From Syntrophaceae bacterium (lineage in GTDB: Bacteria > Desulfobacterota > Syntrophia > Syntrophales > Smithellaceae): a DNA stretch of 64,000 bases. Where the stretch lies: NCBI GenBank assembly GCA_018056765.1, contig JAGPFA010000015.1, forward strand, positions 1-64,000, written 5' to 3'. The notes below the pieces were generated by a model that was not told the DNA's origin, made no database searches, and saw only the letters and a program-made list of their open reading frames with translations. Shown one piece after another: positions 1 through 8,789 of this stretch. Numbering within the stretch: the stretch's first letter is position 1; each line of letters begins with the position of its first letter. A program made the position numbers and the translations under genes.

Positions 1-127
1 ATATTGGGGTACGAGCAACGCGGGTACAAACAGAGGCACCCTTAAATCCTTAAAGGGCGTGCTATGCCTCAATATCCATATTAAGGAAAACAAAATGTCA
101 AGGATAAAGATTCGACCCCAACTCCCA
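1..127. repeat. 127-bp direct repeat, copy 1
   Basis: Positions 1-127 are identical base for base to 295-421 (offset 294). The copy starts at the window edge, so the repeat may extend further left. It ends in the motif ATTCGACCCCAACTCCCA, and the 12-bp sequence AACTCCCAAGTT follows at 120-131 and again at 459-470. No convincing protein is encoded. The G-rich complement of the terminal motif looks like a mobile-element end, but I cannot assign a family. Confidence 0.85.
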
Positions 128-294
128 AGTTCTTTATTCATTTTGTCAAATGTTTTTTGGGGAGGATCGGAGGGGTACGGATCTATGAAATTCGAACCGA
201 AATGCACCAGAATTTTTCACGAAATTCATAACACGATTTCATGCCGCCATTTTTATGCATACATTCACCAAAGCGAACATGACTCCGGTAGCCA

Positions 295-470
295 ATATTG
301 GGGTACGAGCAACGCGGGTACAAACAGAGGCACCCTTAAATCCTTAAAGGGCGTGCTATGCCTCAATATCCATATTAAGGAAAACAAAATGTCAAGGATA
401 AAGATTCGACCCCAACTCCCACAACTCCCAACAAGATTCGACCCCAACTCCCAACCCCAACTCCCAAGTT
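295..470. repeat. direct repeat copy 2 with short tandem tail
   Basis: The stretch 295-421 repeats 1-127 exactly. It is followed by a tail of reiterated ACTCCCA units: the AAGATTCGACCCCAACTCCCA unit recurs at 433-453 and a shorter ACCCCAACTCCCA at 454-466. The tail ends with AACTCCCAAGTT at 459-470, directly at the point where the restriction endonuclease reading frame loses its own sequence. The unique 164 bp between the two copies (131-294) show no gene. Confidence 0.8.
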
Positions 471-667
471 GAAATATGGGCATCAACTAAGCCTTTTATG
501 ATCTGCTCAGCAGTCAGTACATATTTTGCTTTAAATAAATATGGATTCTTTCGTTTAAGAACGTTTGCCAACTTTAAGCCGTCAAGGCTTTGGATTCGCT
601 TTTGGTGAAAATTGCCGATGTTTTGTTCAACGTACAGAAGAACGTCTTTTATGTTTAGTTTTTTCAT
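470..667 (-). pseudogene. PmeII-like type II restriction endonuclease, N-terminal fragment
   Basis: Sixty-six codons starting MKKLNIKDVLLYVEQNIG resemble, from memory, the N-terminus of the PmeII family of type II restriction endonucleases, which are normally several times longer. After residue 66 the frame runs into the G-rich repeat sequence and encodes only low-complexity Trp/Glu/Leu/Gly residues, so the rest of the enzyme is missing. The start overlaps the end of the upstream methyltransferase gene by 41 bp, as expected for a restriction-modification pair. A start 33 bp further upstream is possible. The fragment cannot be an active nuclease; whether the missing part lies left of the window is unknown. 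Confidence 0.65.
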
Positions 668-1505
668 ATACCGCCTTTGGTTCAAATAGATATAATTCAA
701 CGGGTTTCAGTTTTTCTTGCGCCATTTCACAATACGCACGGACATTATCAATGCCGATTGAATTGCGTTTCATTCGGTTTGCAACAATTAAGGTTGTGCC
801 TGAACCCATAAAAGGATCAAGAACCGTGTCATATTCGCGTGTGAAAAGTTTAATGAACCATTCAGGAAGTTCTTCAGGAAAAGTAGCACTGTGATTTTTA
901 TTGTTACATTCCGTTGCCAAGTGAAGAACATTTGTTGGATATGCCTTGTCTCTGTTAAGCCAATTAGAAATATTTTTACCAAAGCCACTTCCGACTTTTG
1001 AATTATCTCGTGTCTTATCTGTTTCAGAAAGCTTCTTCAATCTTGACTTTGCCCAGTCACCCATTGGCACCATTACTTCTTCTTGATACATATTAAATTT
1101 TCTACTTTTGTTAAACTGAAGAAGTCTTTCCCATGCATCTCGAAAGCGATTAGGCCATTTTCCAGGATAGCAATTTTTCTTATGCCAAATAAACTCTTCC
1201 GTCCATAGCCAACCCTGCTTACGCATTTCTAGTATAAGCTCCATAACGTAAGTACTGCGCTCACCATCTACCACTTTCTCCTTGATATTGAGAATAAAGG
1301 AACCTGTCGGCTTGAGCACACGTAAAAGTTGTGCCGAAATAGGCAAAAACCATTTTACATATTGATCAGGGTGAATGCCTCCATATATGTTTTTTCGTTG
1401 GTCTGCGTAAGGTGGTGATGTTACTATGAGGTCAACAGAATTAGACGGAACATCCCTTAAGACCTCTTTGCTATCGCCATGATATACGTTTGAAGTTACT
1501 TCCAT
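627..1505 (-). CDS. DNA methyltransferase, SPPY type (N4-cytosine or N6-adenine)
   Basis: This is the modification half of a type II restriction-modification pair and transfers a methyl group from SAM to an exocyclic amino group in DNA. The catalytic motif TSPPY comes early (about residues 29-33 from this start) and the SAM-binding motif DPFMGSGTT late (about 230-239), which is the beta-class order. SPPY favours N4-cytosine over N6-adenine. The open frame extends 8 codons upstream to a TTG at 1529, but the ATG at 1505, with a weak GAAGA in front, gives the usual N-terminus. The gene appears intact although its partner nuclease is truncated, so it may persist as an orphan methylase. Confidence 0.85.
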   Translation of the reverse strand: MEVTSNVYHGDSKEVLRDVPSNSVDLIVTSPPYADQRKNIYGGIHPDQYVKWFLPISAQLLRVLKPTGSFILNIKEKVVDGERSTYVMELILEMRKQGWLWTEEFIWHKKNCYPGKWPNRFRDAWERLLQFNKSRKFNMYQEEVMVPMGDWAKSRLKKLSETDKTRDNSKVGSGFGKNISNWLNRDKAYPTNVLHLATECNNKNHSATFPEELPEWFIKLFTREYDTVLDPFMGSGTTLIVANRMKRNSIGIDNVRAYCEMAQEKLKPVELYLFEPKAVYEKTKHKRRSSVR

Positions 1506-1570
1506 TTTCTTCACACGACTTTTTTTCAATTACATATACTTAAAAAAACCCATTAGCAAATATTTTATCT

Positions 1571-1740
1571 CATTAGTGTCCCAATGTGTTGTAAAATGCC
1601 CGTTTGCGACGCCTAAGTGCTTGATTATTCATGGCTCGAATTTTATAAAATAATTGAAATCTATAAATTGTCGCATGCCTTGAAACCCTTGTCAGATATG
1701 GCTTTTCAATGCCTATGTCTTCTAACGTGGGACACTAATG
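1571..1740. mobile_element. 170-bp MITE-like element with target-site duplication
   Basis: The element begins with CATTAGTGTCCCA (1571-1583) and ends with its exact reverse complement (1728-1740). It is flanked on both sides by the 9-bp direct repeat ATTTTATCT (1562-1570 and 1741-1749), which directly abuts the inverted ends. Perfect 13-bp ends plus an exact duplication are the signature of a transposed element. At 170 bp it cannot encode a transposase, so it would be a non-autonomous element mobilised in trans. I cannot name the parent IS family. Confidence 0.85.
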
Positions 1741-1749
1741 ATTTTATCT

Positions 1750-2234
1750 ATACTGTTTATATGCAACCCAACAGTGTAATAGACGGAAAACGTTCCATCA
1801 TATCAACCCATACAGATGGAACTATTCTCCGTTTAATAAGTTATAAAATACGGAAGAATGGCCAGGATATTTTCCATTTATTACAAAATCGCTTGCCATA
1901 TTCCACTTATTATTACGTTGTTGAATGACAAACATGGAAAACAAATCGAAGTTCTACCCAAATCCAAACTCAAATTAATGGGCCAAGTTCGAGGAGTCCT
2001 TCGATATCATCGCTATGCCTATGACTATAGCACAGAGAAGACCTATTGTCAATGGATTCTCCATAATATCAGATACTTCGAATTATAGATTCATTCAGGG
2101 GATTTCGCCAGTCAAAATGCGAAACCTTCTAAAACTGCTTGGCCCGCGATATCCGCAACCCGTAAAGCCCGCAGATAATTTATTTACTCCAAAAGCCGTC
2201 TGAAACGGGTTGGAAAAGGCGCAGAAAAATAAAT
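1750..2234. other. gene-free stretch before carB
   Basis: I find no recognisable gene in these 485 bp. Short overlapping open frames exist but show no known motif, no good ribosome-binding site and no consistent coding character. An 8-bp inverted repeat (GTTCCATC at 1792-1799, GATGGAAC at 1815-1822) is the only structure seen. The stretch may be decayed accessory DNA linked to the restriction-modification remnant. Confidence 0.5.
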
Positions 2235-5200
2235 TTATTTTATATCCGCGTGGTAGCTCTGCAGTGATTTGGCGCGGCCGTGGCCCTGGCGGGCGGCGGC
2301 GATGCCTTTCACGGCGGCAACGGCGGCGGCCACCGTGGTGATGTAGGAAATTTTGTATCTGATCGCGTCTTTGCGGATATATGAGTCGTCATATTTGCTG
2401 GTGCGCCCCGCCGGCGTGTTGATCACCAATTGGATCTCGCCGTTTTTAATCGCGTCCACGATATTAGGCCGTCCCTCATGCATTTTCAAAATATGTTCGG
2501 AGGCGATGCCCTGAGCGGCAAAGAATTTGTGCGTGCCTTCGGTAGCCATGATTTTGAAGCCTATATCGGCAAATGTCCGGGCCACTTCCAGAATGCCGCC
2601 CTTGTCTTTTTCCCCCACGGTAATGAGTACCGTTCCCTCAGACGGCAGGCCCTGGCCGGTTCCCTCCTGCGATTTGTAGAACGCCAGCCCAAATGAATCA
2701 GCCAGCCCCAGCACTTCTCCAGTGGAACGCATTTCGGGACCAAGCACCGGGTCAACTTCCTGGTACATGTTGAAGGGGAAAACCGCTTCTTTCACGCCGA
2801 AATGGCGAAAAACATGATGCTTCAGATTCAGATCCTTTAGTTTCTTCCCCAGCATGATCTGCGTGGCCAGCCTGGCCATCGAAACATTGCATACTTTGGA
2901 GACCAGCGGCACGGTACGCGAGGCGCGGGGGTTGGCCTCGAGAATATAGACCATGTCGTCAGCGATGGCGTACTGGATGTTCATCAGTCCCACAACGCCG
3001 AATTCCACGGCAATTTTACGAGTGTAGTCGTTAATCGTATCGATATGGCGTGCCGGGATGCTTATCGGGGGTATGACGCAGGCTGAGTCGCCGGAATGAA
3101 CGCCCGCAAGCTCGATATGCTCCATGACGGCCGGAACGAATGCATCATTCCCGTCGGAAATCGCGTCCGCTTCCGCTTCGATCGCGTTTTCCAGAAACTT
3201 GTCGATGAGAATCGGCATTTCCGGCGTAACTCCAACGGCCGCACGAACATATCGTTTGAGCATTGATTCGTCGTGGACGATTTCCATGCCGCGGCCTCCC
3301 AGCACGTAGGAGGGACGAACCATCAGTGGATAGCCGATACCATCGGCCACGGCAAGCGCTTCTTCGAGGTTGGACGCCATGCCTGATTTGGGCATGGGGA
3401 TGCCCAGCTTGTCCATCATCTGGCGGAACAGATCGCGGTCTTCGGCAAGATCAATTGTGGCTGGCGAGGTGCCGATGATTTTCACGCCTGCTTTGGCCAG
3501 CTCCGCCGCAATATTCAACGGGGTCTGGCCACCGAACTGGACGATCACACCTTCCGGCTTTTCTTTTTCATAGATGCTAAGCACATCTTCTACTGTGAGC
3601 GGCTCGAAATACAGTCTGTCGGATGTGTCATAGTCTGTGGAAACTGTTTCCGGGTTGCAGTTGACCATTATCGTTTCGATGCCTTCGTCGCGCAGGGCAA
3701 AAGCCGCGTGTACGCAGCAGTAGTCAAATTCAATGCCCTGACCGATACGGTTCGGTCCGCCGCCCAGCACCATGATTTTACGCCTGTCGCTGACCGGCAC
3801 TTTATCGGGTGCATTGTAGGTGGAATAATAATAGGCGGCGTTTTCCACACCGCTTACCGGAACCGCGTCCCAGGCTTCGGCAAGACCTGAGGCGAGGCGC
3901 TGCGAGCGAATCTGCTCTTCTTTCACATCCAGAATGATCGCCAGATATTTATCCGCAAAACCGTCTTTTTTCGCGCGGATGAGCAATTTATCGGGAAGTT
4001 GCCTGCCTTTGTACGTCAGAATTTCCTCTTCGAGCTCCACAAGCTCCTTCATCTGCTCGATGAACCATTTTTTGATAAAGGTCCTTTTGTGCAGCTCTTC
4101 CACGGTCGCGCCCTTGCGCAGGGCCTCGTACATGATGAACTGGCGCTCGCTGGACGGCTCATTGAGGCGCTCCATGAGTTCGGTCAGTGACAGGGAGTGA
4201 AAATTCTGGGCAAAGCCCAGACCGTAGCGTTTTTTCTCCAGTGAACGGATGGCCTTCTGGAAGGCCTCCTTGTAGGTTTTACCGATACTCATCACTTCGC
4301 CCACCGCCCGCATCTGTGTGCCCAGCCGGTCGGCCACGCCGGAAAATTTTTCAAAATCCCAGCGCGGGAATTTAACGATAATATGATCGCCGGAGGGAGT
4401 ATATTTATCGAGCGTCCCCTCGCGCCAGTAAGGAATCTCGTCAAGCGTCACGCCGGCAGCCAGTATCGACGAGATAAGAGCGATCGGAAAGCCGGTGGCT
4501 TTGGAGGCCAGCGCCGACGATCGCGAGGTGCGCGGGTTGATTTCAATGACAACGACGCGGCCTGTTTCCGGATTGTGGGCAAGCTGCACGTTGGTGCCGC
4601 CGATAACTTCGATGGCCTCGACAATTTTATAAGCATATTCCTGAAGGCGTTTTTGCAGCTCGTCGGAAATCGTCAGCATCGGCGCGGTGCAGCAGGAGTC
4701 ACCCGTATGCACCCCCATCGGGTCGATGTTTTCGATGAAGCAAACGGTGATCATCTGGTTTTTGGCATCGCGGACAACTTCCAATTCCAGCTCCTCCCAG
4801 CCGATGACCGACTCTTCAATGAGAATCTGGCCGATGAGACTTGCCGAGATGCCGCGGGCGGCCACCAGCCGCAGCTCTTCGAGGTTGTAAACGATGCCGC
4901 CTCCCGTGCCGCCCATGGTGAAGGCGGGGCGAACAACAACCGGATAACCCATGTCTGCGGCGATTTTTTCCGCTTCTTCCACTGAGGTGGCCGGCGCGCT
5001 TTTGGGCGTTTCAATGCCGAGCCTGCTCATCGTTTCTTTAAACGCGATACGATCCTCGCCCCGTTCGATAGCCTCCACCTGCACACCGATAACTTCAACA
5101 CCGTGACGCTGCAGTATCCCTTTCCTGTAAAGTTCTGAAGTGAGGTTAAGACCGGTCTGCCCCCCAAGGTTGGGAAGGATGGCGCAAGGCTTTTCGTTTT

Positions 5201-5435
5201 CTATGATTTCTGTGAGTGCCTGAGCGTTCAGCGGCTCAATGTAGGTGACATCAGCCATGCCTGGATCGGTCATAATGGTGGCCGGATTGGAATTCACCAA
5301 AATAATTTCGTATCCGAGACGCCTAAGCGCCTTGCAGGCCTGGGTACCAGAATAGTCAAATTCGCAGGCCTGACCGATCACAATGGGGCCGGAGCCGATA
5401 ATCAGGATCTTTTTAATGTCTTCGCGTTTTGCCAT
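2235..5435 (-). CDS. carB: carbamoyl-phosphate synthase large subunit
   Basis: CarB makes carbamoyl phosphate from ammonia (delivered by CarA), bicarbonate and two ATP, for pyrimidine and arginine synthesis. The 1066-residue protein has the family length and layout: two homologous ATP-grasp halves, each opening with a GG/GSGPxxIGQxxEFDY motif (near residue 10 and residue 560), and a C-terminal allosteric MGS-like domain. The frame extends four codons upstream, but the ATG at 5435 preceded by GAGGA matches the family N-terminus. carA is not in the window. The gene reads toward the accessory edge. Confidence 0.98.
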   Translation of the reverse strand: MAKREDIKKILIIGSGPIVIGQACEFDYSGTQACKALRRLGYEIILVNSNPATIMTDPGMADVTYIEPLNAQALTEIIENEKPCAILPNLGGQTGLNLTSELYRKGILQRHGVEVIGVQVEAIERGEDRIAFKETMSRLGIETPKSAPATSVEEAEKIAADMGYPVVVRPAFTMGGTGGGIVYNLEELRLVAARGISASLIGQILIEESVIGWEELELEVVRDAKNQMITVCFIENIDPMGVHTGDSCCTAPMLTISDELQKRLQEYAYKIVEAIEVIGGTNVQLAHNPETGRVVVIEINPRTSRSSALASKATGFPIALISSILAAGVTLDEIPYWREGTLDKYTPSGDHIIVKFPRWDFEKFSGVADRLGTQMRAVGEVMSIGKTYKEAFQKAIRSLEKKRYGLGFAQNFHSLSLTELMERLNEPSSERQFIMYEALRKGATVEELHKRTFIKKWFIEQMKELVELEEEILTYKGRQLPDKLLIRAKKDGFADKYLAIILDVKEEQIRSQRLASGLAEAWDAVPVSGVENAAYYYSTYNAPDKVPVSDRRKIMVLGGGPNRIGQGIEFDYCCVHAAFALRDEGIETIMVNCNPETVSTDYDTSDRLYFEPLTVEDVLSIYEKEKPEGVIVQFGGQTPLNIAAELAKAGVKIIGTSPATIDLAEDRDLFRQMMDKLGIPMPKSGMASNLEEALAVADGIGYPLMVRPSYVLGGRGMEIVHDESMLKRYVRAAVGVTPEMPILIDKFLENAIEAEADAISDGNDAFVPAVMEHIELAGVHSGDSACVIPPISIPARHIDTINDYTRKIAVEFGVVGLMNIQYAIADDMVYILEANPRASRTVPLVSKVCNVSMARLATQIMLGKKLKDLNLKHHVFRHFGVKEAVFPFNMYQEVDPVLGPEMRSTGEVLGLADSFGLAFYKSQEGTGQGLPSEGTVLITVGEKDKGGILEVARTFADIGFKIMATEGTHKFFAAQGIASEHILKMHEGRPNIVDAIKNGEIQLVINTPAGRTSKYDDSYIRKDAIRYKISYITTVAAAVAAVKGIAAARQGHGRAKSLQSYHADIK

Positions 5436-5603
5436 AGCTGTCCTCATGCATAATTCTGACGCGGCCTTTGCGCATCATAAAGAGCGGTTTTGCGCGCGAG
5501 TATACGGACAATGGTGGTGTGTGTCAAAGGAATTATGAAAATTCGGCATCTGTCGCTTGGGTGCCGGCAAAAACCAACTTCTCAGGAGCTGTTTTTGTGC
5601 TTA

Positions 5604-6020
5604 TTATTTCTTTTTTTTGCTATATTCCGCATCCACCGTGATGGCAATGCCGCCGCGCACGGCGAAACAGGCGGTTACTTTGCACCAGCGGGGCGAAAGT
5701 GCGGCCACCAGATCGTCGAGAATCATGTTGGTGACGTGTTCGTGGAAAACTCCTTCATTGCGGAAAGACCAAAAGTATAGCTTGAGCGACTTGGATTCGA
5801 CAATTTTCTTATCAGGAATGTATTGAATTGTTATTGTAGCAAAATCCGGCTGGCCGGTCATCGGGCAAACGCAGGTAAATTCTTCGGTGGTCAGGGTGAC
5901 GGTGTAGTCGCGCCGGCTGTGGTTGGGAAATGTCTCCAGCCGACGCACGGGAGCGGCTGTTTTCCCCGCACCCAGCAAGGTCAAACCTGTTAAGTCTTTG
6001 TTTATCTTCTTTTTGGCCAT
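5604..6020 (-). CDS. queF: NADPH-dependent 7-cyano-7-deazaguanine reductase
   Basis: QueF reduces preQ0 to preQ1 in queuosine biosynthesis. The 138-residue protein is the short single-domain (YkvM-like) type. It carries the signature CPMTGQPDF with catalytic Cys52 and Asp59, and the downstream [19 protein letters not shown] segment that forms the NADPH and substrate site. A GGGAG lies 8 bp before the ATG. No other queuosine gene is adjacent, and I see no preQ1 riboswitch in the short upstream sequence. carB follows 168 bp downstream on the same strand. Confidence 0.96.
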   Translation of the reverse strand: MAKKKINKDLTGLTLLGAGKTAAPVRRLETFPNHSRRDYTVTLTTEEFTCVCPMTGQPDFATITIQYIPDKKIVESKSLKLYFWSFRNEGVFHEHVTNMILDDLVAALSPRWCKVTACFAVRGGIAITVDAEYSKKKK

Positions 6021-6225
6021 CTTTCAGCTCCCAGATTACGTGGGTTTTGGTTTAGCGAAAACGGGCGAGGATATCAAGGAAATTCAGCAGATAAAATATG
6101 GCGCCGCTCCGGGTGAACCTGGCGGCCCAAAAATAATTGTTGCAACCGGGTCGGTTGATGATTATGTTCATGGTTGAATACCAGCTGGAACCAAAACCCA
6201 GCGGGCGGCACAAAGGAGGAAAACC

Positions 6226-6417
6226 ATGTCTGAGAACAAAGCGAACCTTCCGGAAAACACCTGGAAATGCGCAAACTGCGGTAATACTGTAGTGATGGCC
6301 ACACCCCCCCAAACCTGCCCTGCCTGTAAACAGAAGTGCGAATTCATCAATGTGACCTGCTACCAGCCGGACTGCGGCTTCACCGGCATGGACAACCGTC
6401 TCAAGCCGTCGAAATAG
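6226..6417 (+). CDS. rubredoxin-like iron-binding protein
   Basis: This 63-residue protein has rubredoxin-type knuckles: WKCANCG near residue 13 and CPACKQKC near residue 32, followed by an extra Cys pair (TCYQPDCG). Four Cys from CxxC pairs would bind one iron as a low-potential electron carrier; the extra Cys could instead make part of a zinc site. The start has a strong AAAGGAGG. It lies 214 bp upstream of 4-hydroxybutyryl-CoA dehydratase on the same strand, which suggests but does not prove a redox link. Confidence 0.7.
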   Translation: MSENKANLPENTWKCANCGNTVVMATPPQTCPACKQKCEFINVTCYQPDCGFTGMDNRLKPSK

Positions 6418-6631
6418 GTCGGTTAAATTTTCAAACGACAGGTGACCACAGAGATAAACGTTCACGAACCGGTGAAAGTTAACTCTGCGGCAGGAAGCGA
6501 TCCGTTGCCGATGATGTACTGCGTAAAAATTAACATAACCACGTTTACCTTCTTTGAAAAAGTGACTCCTGTGGGGAGCGACACACAAAAAACCTTGTAA
6601 TCAAATTCGGCAAATTGTCAGGAGGAAGAGG

Positions 6632-8092
6632 ATGGCGCTAAAAACAGGCGAGCAGTATGAAGAAAGTATCCGTAATATGAAATTCAAGATTTACCTGATG
6701 GGCGAAAAAATTGACAATTGGGTAGATCATCCGATTATCCGGCCATCTCTTAATTCCGTAAAAAAGACGTACGAGCTGGCCCATAAGCCGGAGTATGAAG
6801 ACTTGATGACGGCCACGTCTCATCTCACGGGCGAAACCGTAAATCGTTTTACCCACCTGCATCAGAGCACGGAAGATCTGATTAAAAAAGTAAAAATGCA
6901 GCGCCTGTTGGGGCAGCAGACTGCCTCGTGCTTTCAGCGCTGCGTAGGCATGGATGCAATAAATGCCGTGGACAGCACCACCTACGAAATGGATCAGAAG
7001 CTTGGCACCAACTACCATGAAAGATTCATCAAGTTTCTGAAAATGGTGCAAAAAGAGGACCTTACCGTCGACGGGGCGATGACGGACGTCAAAGGAGACC
7101 GCAGTCTTCCCCCGCACAAGCAGGCCGACCCGGATATGTATGTCCACGTCGTGGCGAAAAACGACAAGGGTATCGTAGTGCGTGGAGCAAAGGCCCATCA
7201 GACCGGCGCGATAAATTCACATTGGGTTCTCGCCATGCCTACCATTTCTATGAGCAGGGACGATGCAGACTATGCCCTGTCGTTTGCCTGCCCGGCAGAT
7301 GAAGAGGGTATTTTCTATATCTATGGCCGCCAGTCCTGTGACACTCGCAAGCTTGAAGGAGGAACCATCGATGTGGGAAACTACAACTTCGGCGGGCAGG
7401 AAGCGCTGATGGTGTTTGACAATGTTTTCATCCCCTGGGAAAATGTTTTCATGTGCGGCGAATACGAGTTTTCCGGTATGCTGGTCGAGCGTTTCGCCGG
7501 CTATCACCGTCAGAGTTACGGGGGGTGTAAAGTGGGGGTCGGCGATGTGCTCATCGGCGCGGCGGCGCTGGCCGCCGACTACAACGGCGCGGCCAAAGCC
7601 TCACACATCAGGGACAAGCTCATTGAAATGACCCATCTTAATGAAACGCTGTTTTCCTGTGGTATTGCCTGCTCGGCCCAGGGACATAAGACCGCCTCCG
7701 GCACCTATCTGATAGATCTTTTGCTGGCCAACGTCTGCAAGCAGAACATCACCAGATTCCCCTATGAGATCTGCCGCCTGGCCGAAGATATCGCCGGAGG
7801 AATGATGGTGACGCTGGCGTCGGAAAAGGATTTCAAAAATCCTGAAATCGGCAAGGTTTTGGAAAAGTATTTAAAAGGTGTCGAAGATGTTTCCAGCGAG
7901 GAACGCGCCAGAATTATGCGCCTGGTCGAGAACCTGACGCTGGGGACGGCGGCGGTCGGCTACCGGACAGAATCGATGCATGGCGCCGGTTCCCCTCAAG
8001 CGCAGCGTATCATGATCGCAAGGCAAGGCAATCTGGAAGAGAAAAAAAAGATGGCAAAAAACATTGCCGGCATCAAAGACGGGAAAAAATAA
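6632..8092 (+). CDS. abfD: 4-hydroxybutyryl-CoA dehydratase / vinylacetyl-CoA isomerase
   Basis: This oxygen-sensitive flavo-iron-sulfur enzyme dehydrates 4-hydroxybutyryl-CoA to crotonyl-CoA by a ketyl-radical mechanism. All four known [4Fe-4S] ligands are present with the right spacing: Cys100 and Cys104 (ASCFQRC) and His292 and Cys299 (YHRQSYGGC), equivalent to C99, C103, H292 and C299 of the Clostridium aminobutyricum enzyme. Length (486 residues) matches the family. AGGAGGAAGAGG precedes the ATG. No 4-hydroxybutyrate CoA-transferase or dehydrogenase is adjacent, so the pathway (4-aminobutyrate, succinate or 4-hydroxybutyrate use) cannot be read from context. Confidence 0.95.
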   Translation: MALKTGEQYEESIRNMKFKIYLMGEKIDNWVDHPIIRPSLNSVKKTYELAHKPEYEDLMTATSHLTGETVNRFTHLHQSTEDLIKKVKMQRLLGQQTASCFQRCVGMDAINAVDSTTYEMDQKLGTNYHERFIKFLKMVQKEDLTVDGAMTDVKGDRSLPPHKQADPDMYVHVVAKNDKGIVVRGAKAHQTGAINSHWVLAMPTISMSRDDADYALSFACPADEEGIFYIYGRQSCDTRKLEGGTIDVGNYNFGGQEALMVFDNVFIPWENVFMCGEYEFSGMLVERFAGYHRQSYGGCKVGVGDVLIGAAALAADYNGAAKASHIRDKLIEMTHLNETLFSCGIACSAQGHKTASGTYLIDLLLANVCKQNITRFPYEICRLAEDIAGGMMVTLASEKDFKNPEIGKVLEKYLKGVEDVSSEERARIMRLVENLTLGTAAVGYRTESMHGAGSPQAQRIMIARQGNLEEKKKMAKNIAGIKDGKK

Positions 8093-8244
8093 TCTTCGCG
8101 TTGGCACTTGAGATACGATAGCTCGCGGCTCACAGCGATCCGCTCCACCGGGTGGAAATTTGCTTTGGCTAACTTGTTGATTACGTGATAATGGCGAAGT
8201 CGGTCAGTAACCGATAGTTTATGGTGGATAGCGGAAATGAAAAG

Positions 8245-8283
8245 GGACATCGGGCGGGAGGAGAGCCTCCCTGCCTGATGTCC
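8245..8283. terminator. bidirectional hairpin terminator
   Basis: GGACATCGGGCGGGAGG pairs with CCTCCCTGCCTGATGTCC around an AGAG loop, giving a stem of about 17 bp with one bulge. T-rich sequence follows on both strands (TTCCCCTTTT on plus, CTTTTCATTTC on minus). It sits between the convergent ends of abfD and the gene at 8307 and can serve both. Confidence 0.8.
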
Positions 8284-8306
8284 TTCCCCTTTTCCCCTCC
8301 GTGGTT

Positions 8307-8789
8307 TTAGGCCGCATTTTTTCTGCGGCGATTTATTTTCTCAACAAAACTGGGAATCATTGCCTCGTTTTTGGCCTGACGCAGGTATAAATTCATCAAT
8401 TCACTGCATGTCAGACCGATTTCATCGGCAAATTTTTCAAAGTAACAGCTTACGTCCTCGTCCACACGTAAGCTGAGAGGCAATTTTAATGGAATGTCTG
8501 TCTTCTGTGCAAGCCTGGGGGCAATGGAGTCTTGATGGAGCTCGCCTTTGTCATCGTTGCCTCTTTTTCCTTTCTTTAATATCGGGCTGCGGTACAGGTC
8601 CGGGTATTCATGGGCGCCCGGTTTGCATGATTTCATCCTCGCTTCCCAGTTACGGTAAAGCCGGCCCTGCTCGTCAAAGGCCGCTTTATAAATACCCGCC
8701 GGTGAATAAGAAAACCCGCACTTCATCATATTTGCCTCAAAAAGACGTTCCGCCGTTTGCTTGACTATCAGATCATTCATCTCGTTCAT
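8307..8789 (-). CDS. uncharacterised protein with ribbon-helix-helix-like C-terminus
   Basis: I do not recognise this 160-residue protein. The N-terminal half is polar, with a Trp/Arg segment (RNWEARMKSCKPG). The C-terminal third reads LPLSLRVDEDVSCYFEKFADEIG and continues in two helices, which resembles the beta-strand plus two helices of CopG/Arc/BrnA-type ribbon-helix-helix DNA-binding domains. AAGGAG lies 7 bp before the ATG, so it is probably expressed. No toxin-sized partner gene is adjacent, so an antitoxin role is not supported; a DNA-binding regulator is the better guess. Confidence 0.55.
   Translation of the reverse strand: MNEMNDLIVKQTAERLFEANMMKCGFSYSPAGIYKAAFDEQGRLYRNWEARMKSCKPGAHEYPDLYRSPILKKGKRGNDDKGELHQDSIAPRLAQKTDIPLKLPLSLRVDEDVSCYFEKFADEIGLTCSELMNLYLRQAKNEAMIPSFVEKINRRRKNAA

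Noticed and set aside
1617-1928. 103-codon open frame overlapping the MITE
   Set aside because: It starts inside the 170-bp element and runs out of it, has no motif, and is best explained as chance.
4383-4985. 200-codon open frame on the plus strand opposite carB
   Set aside because: It lies entirely within the strongly conserved carB coding sequence and shows no domain; it is a reading-frame shadow of GC-rich codons.
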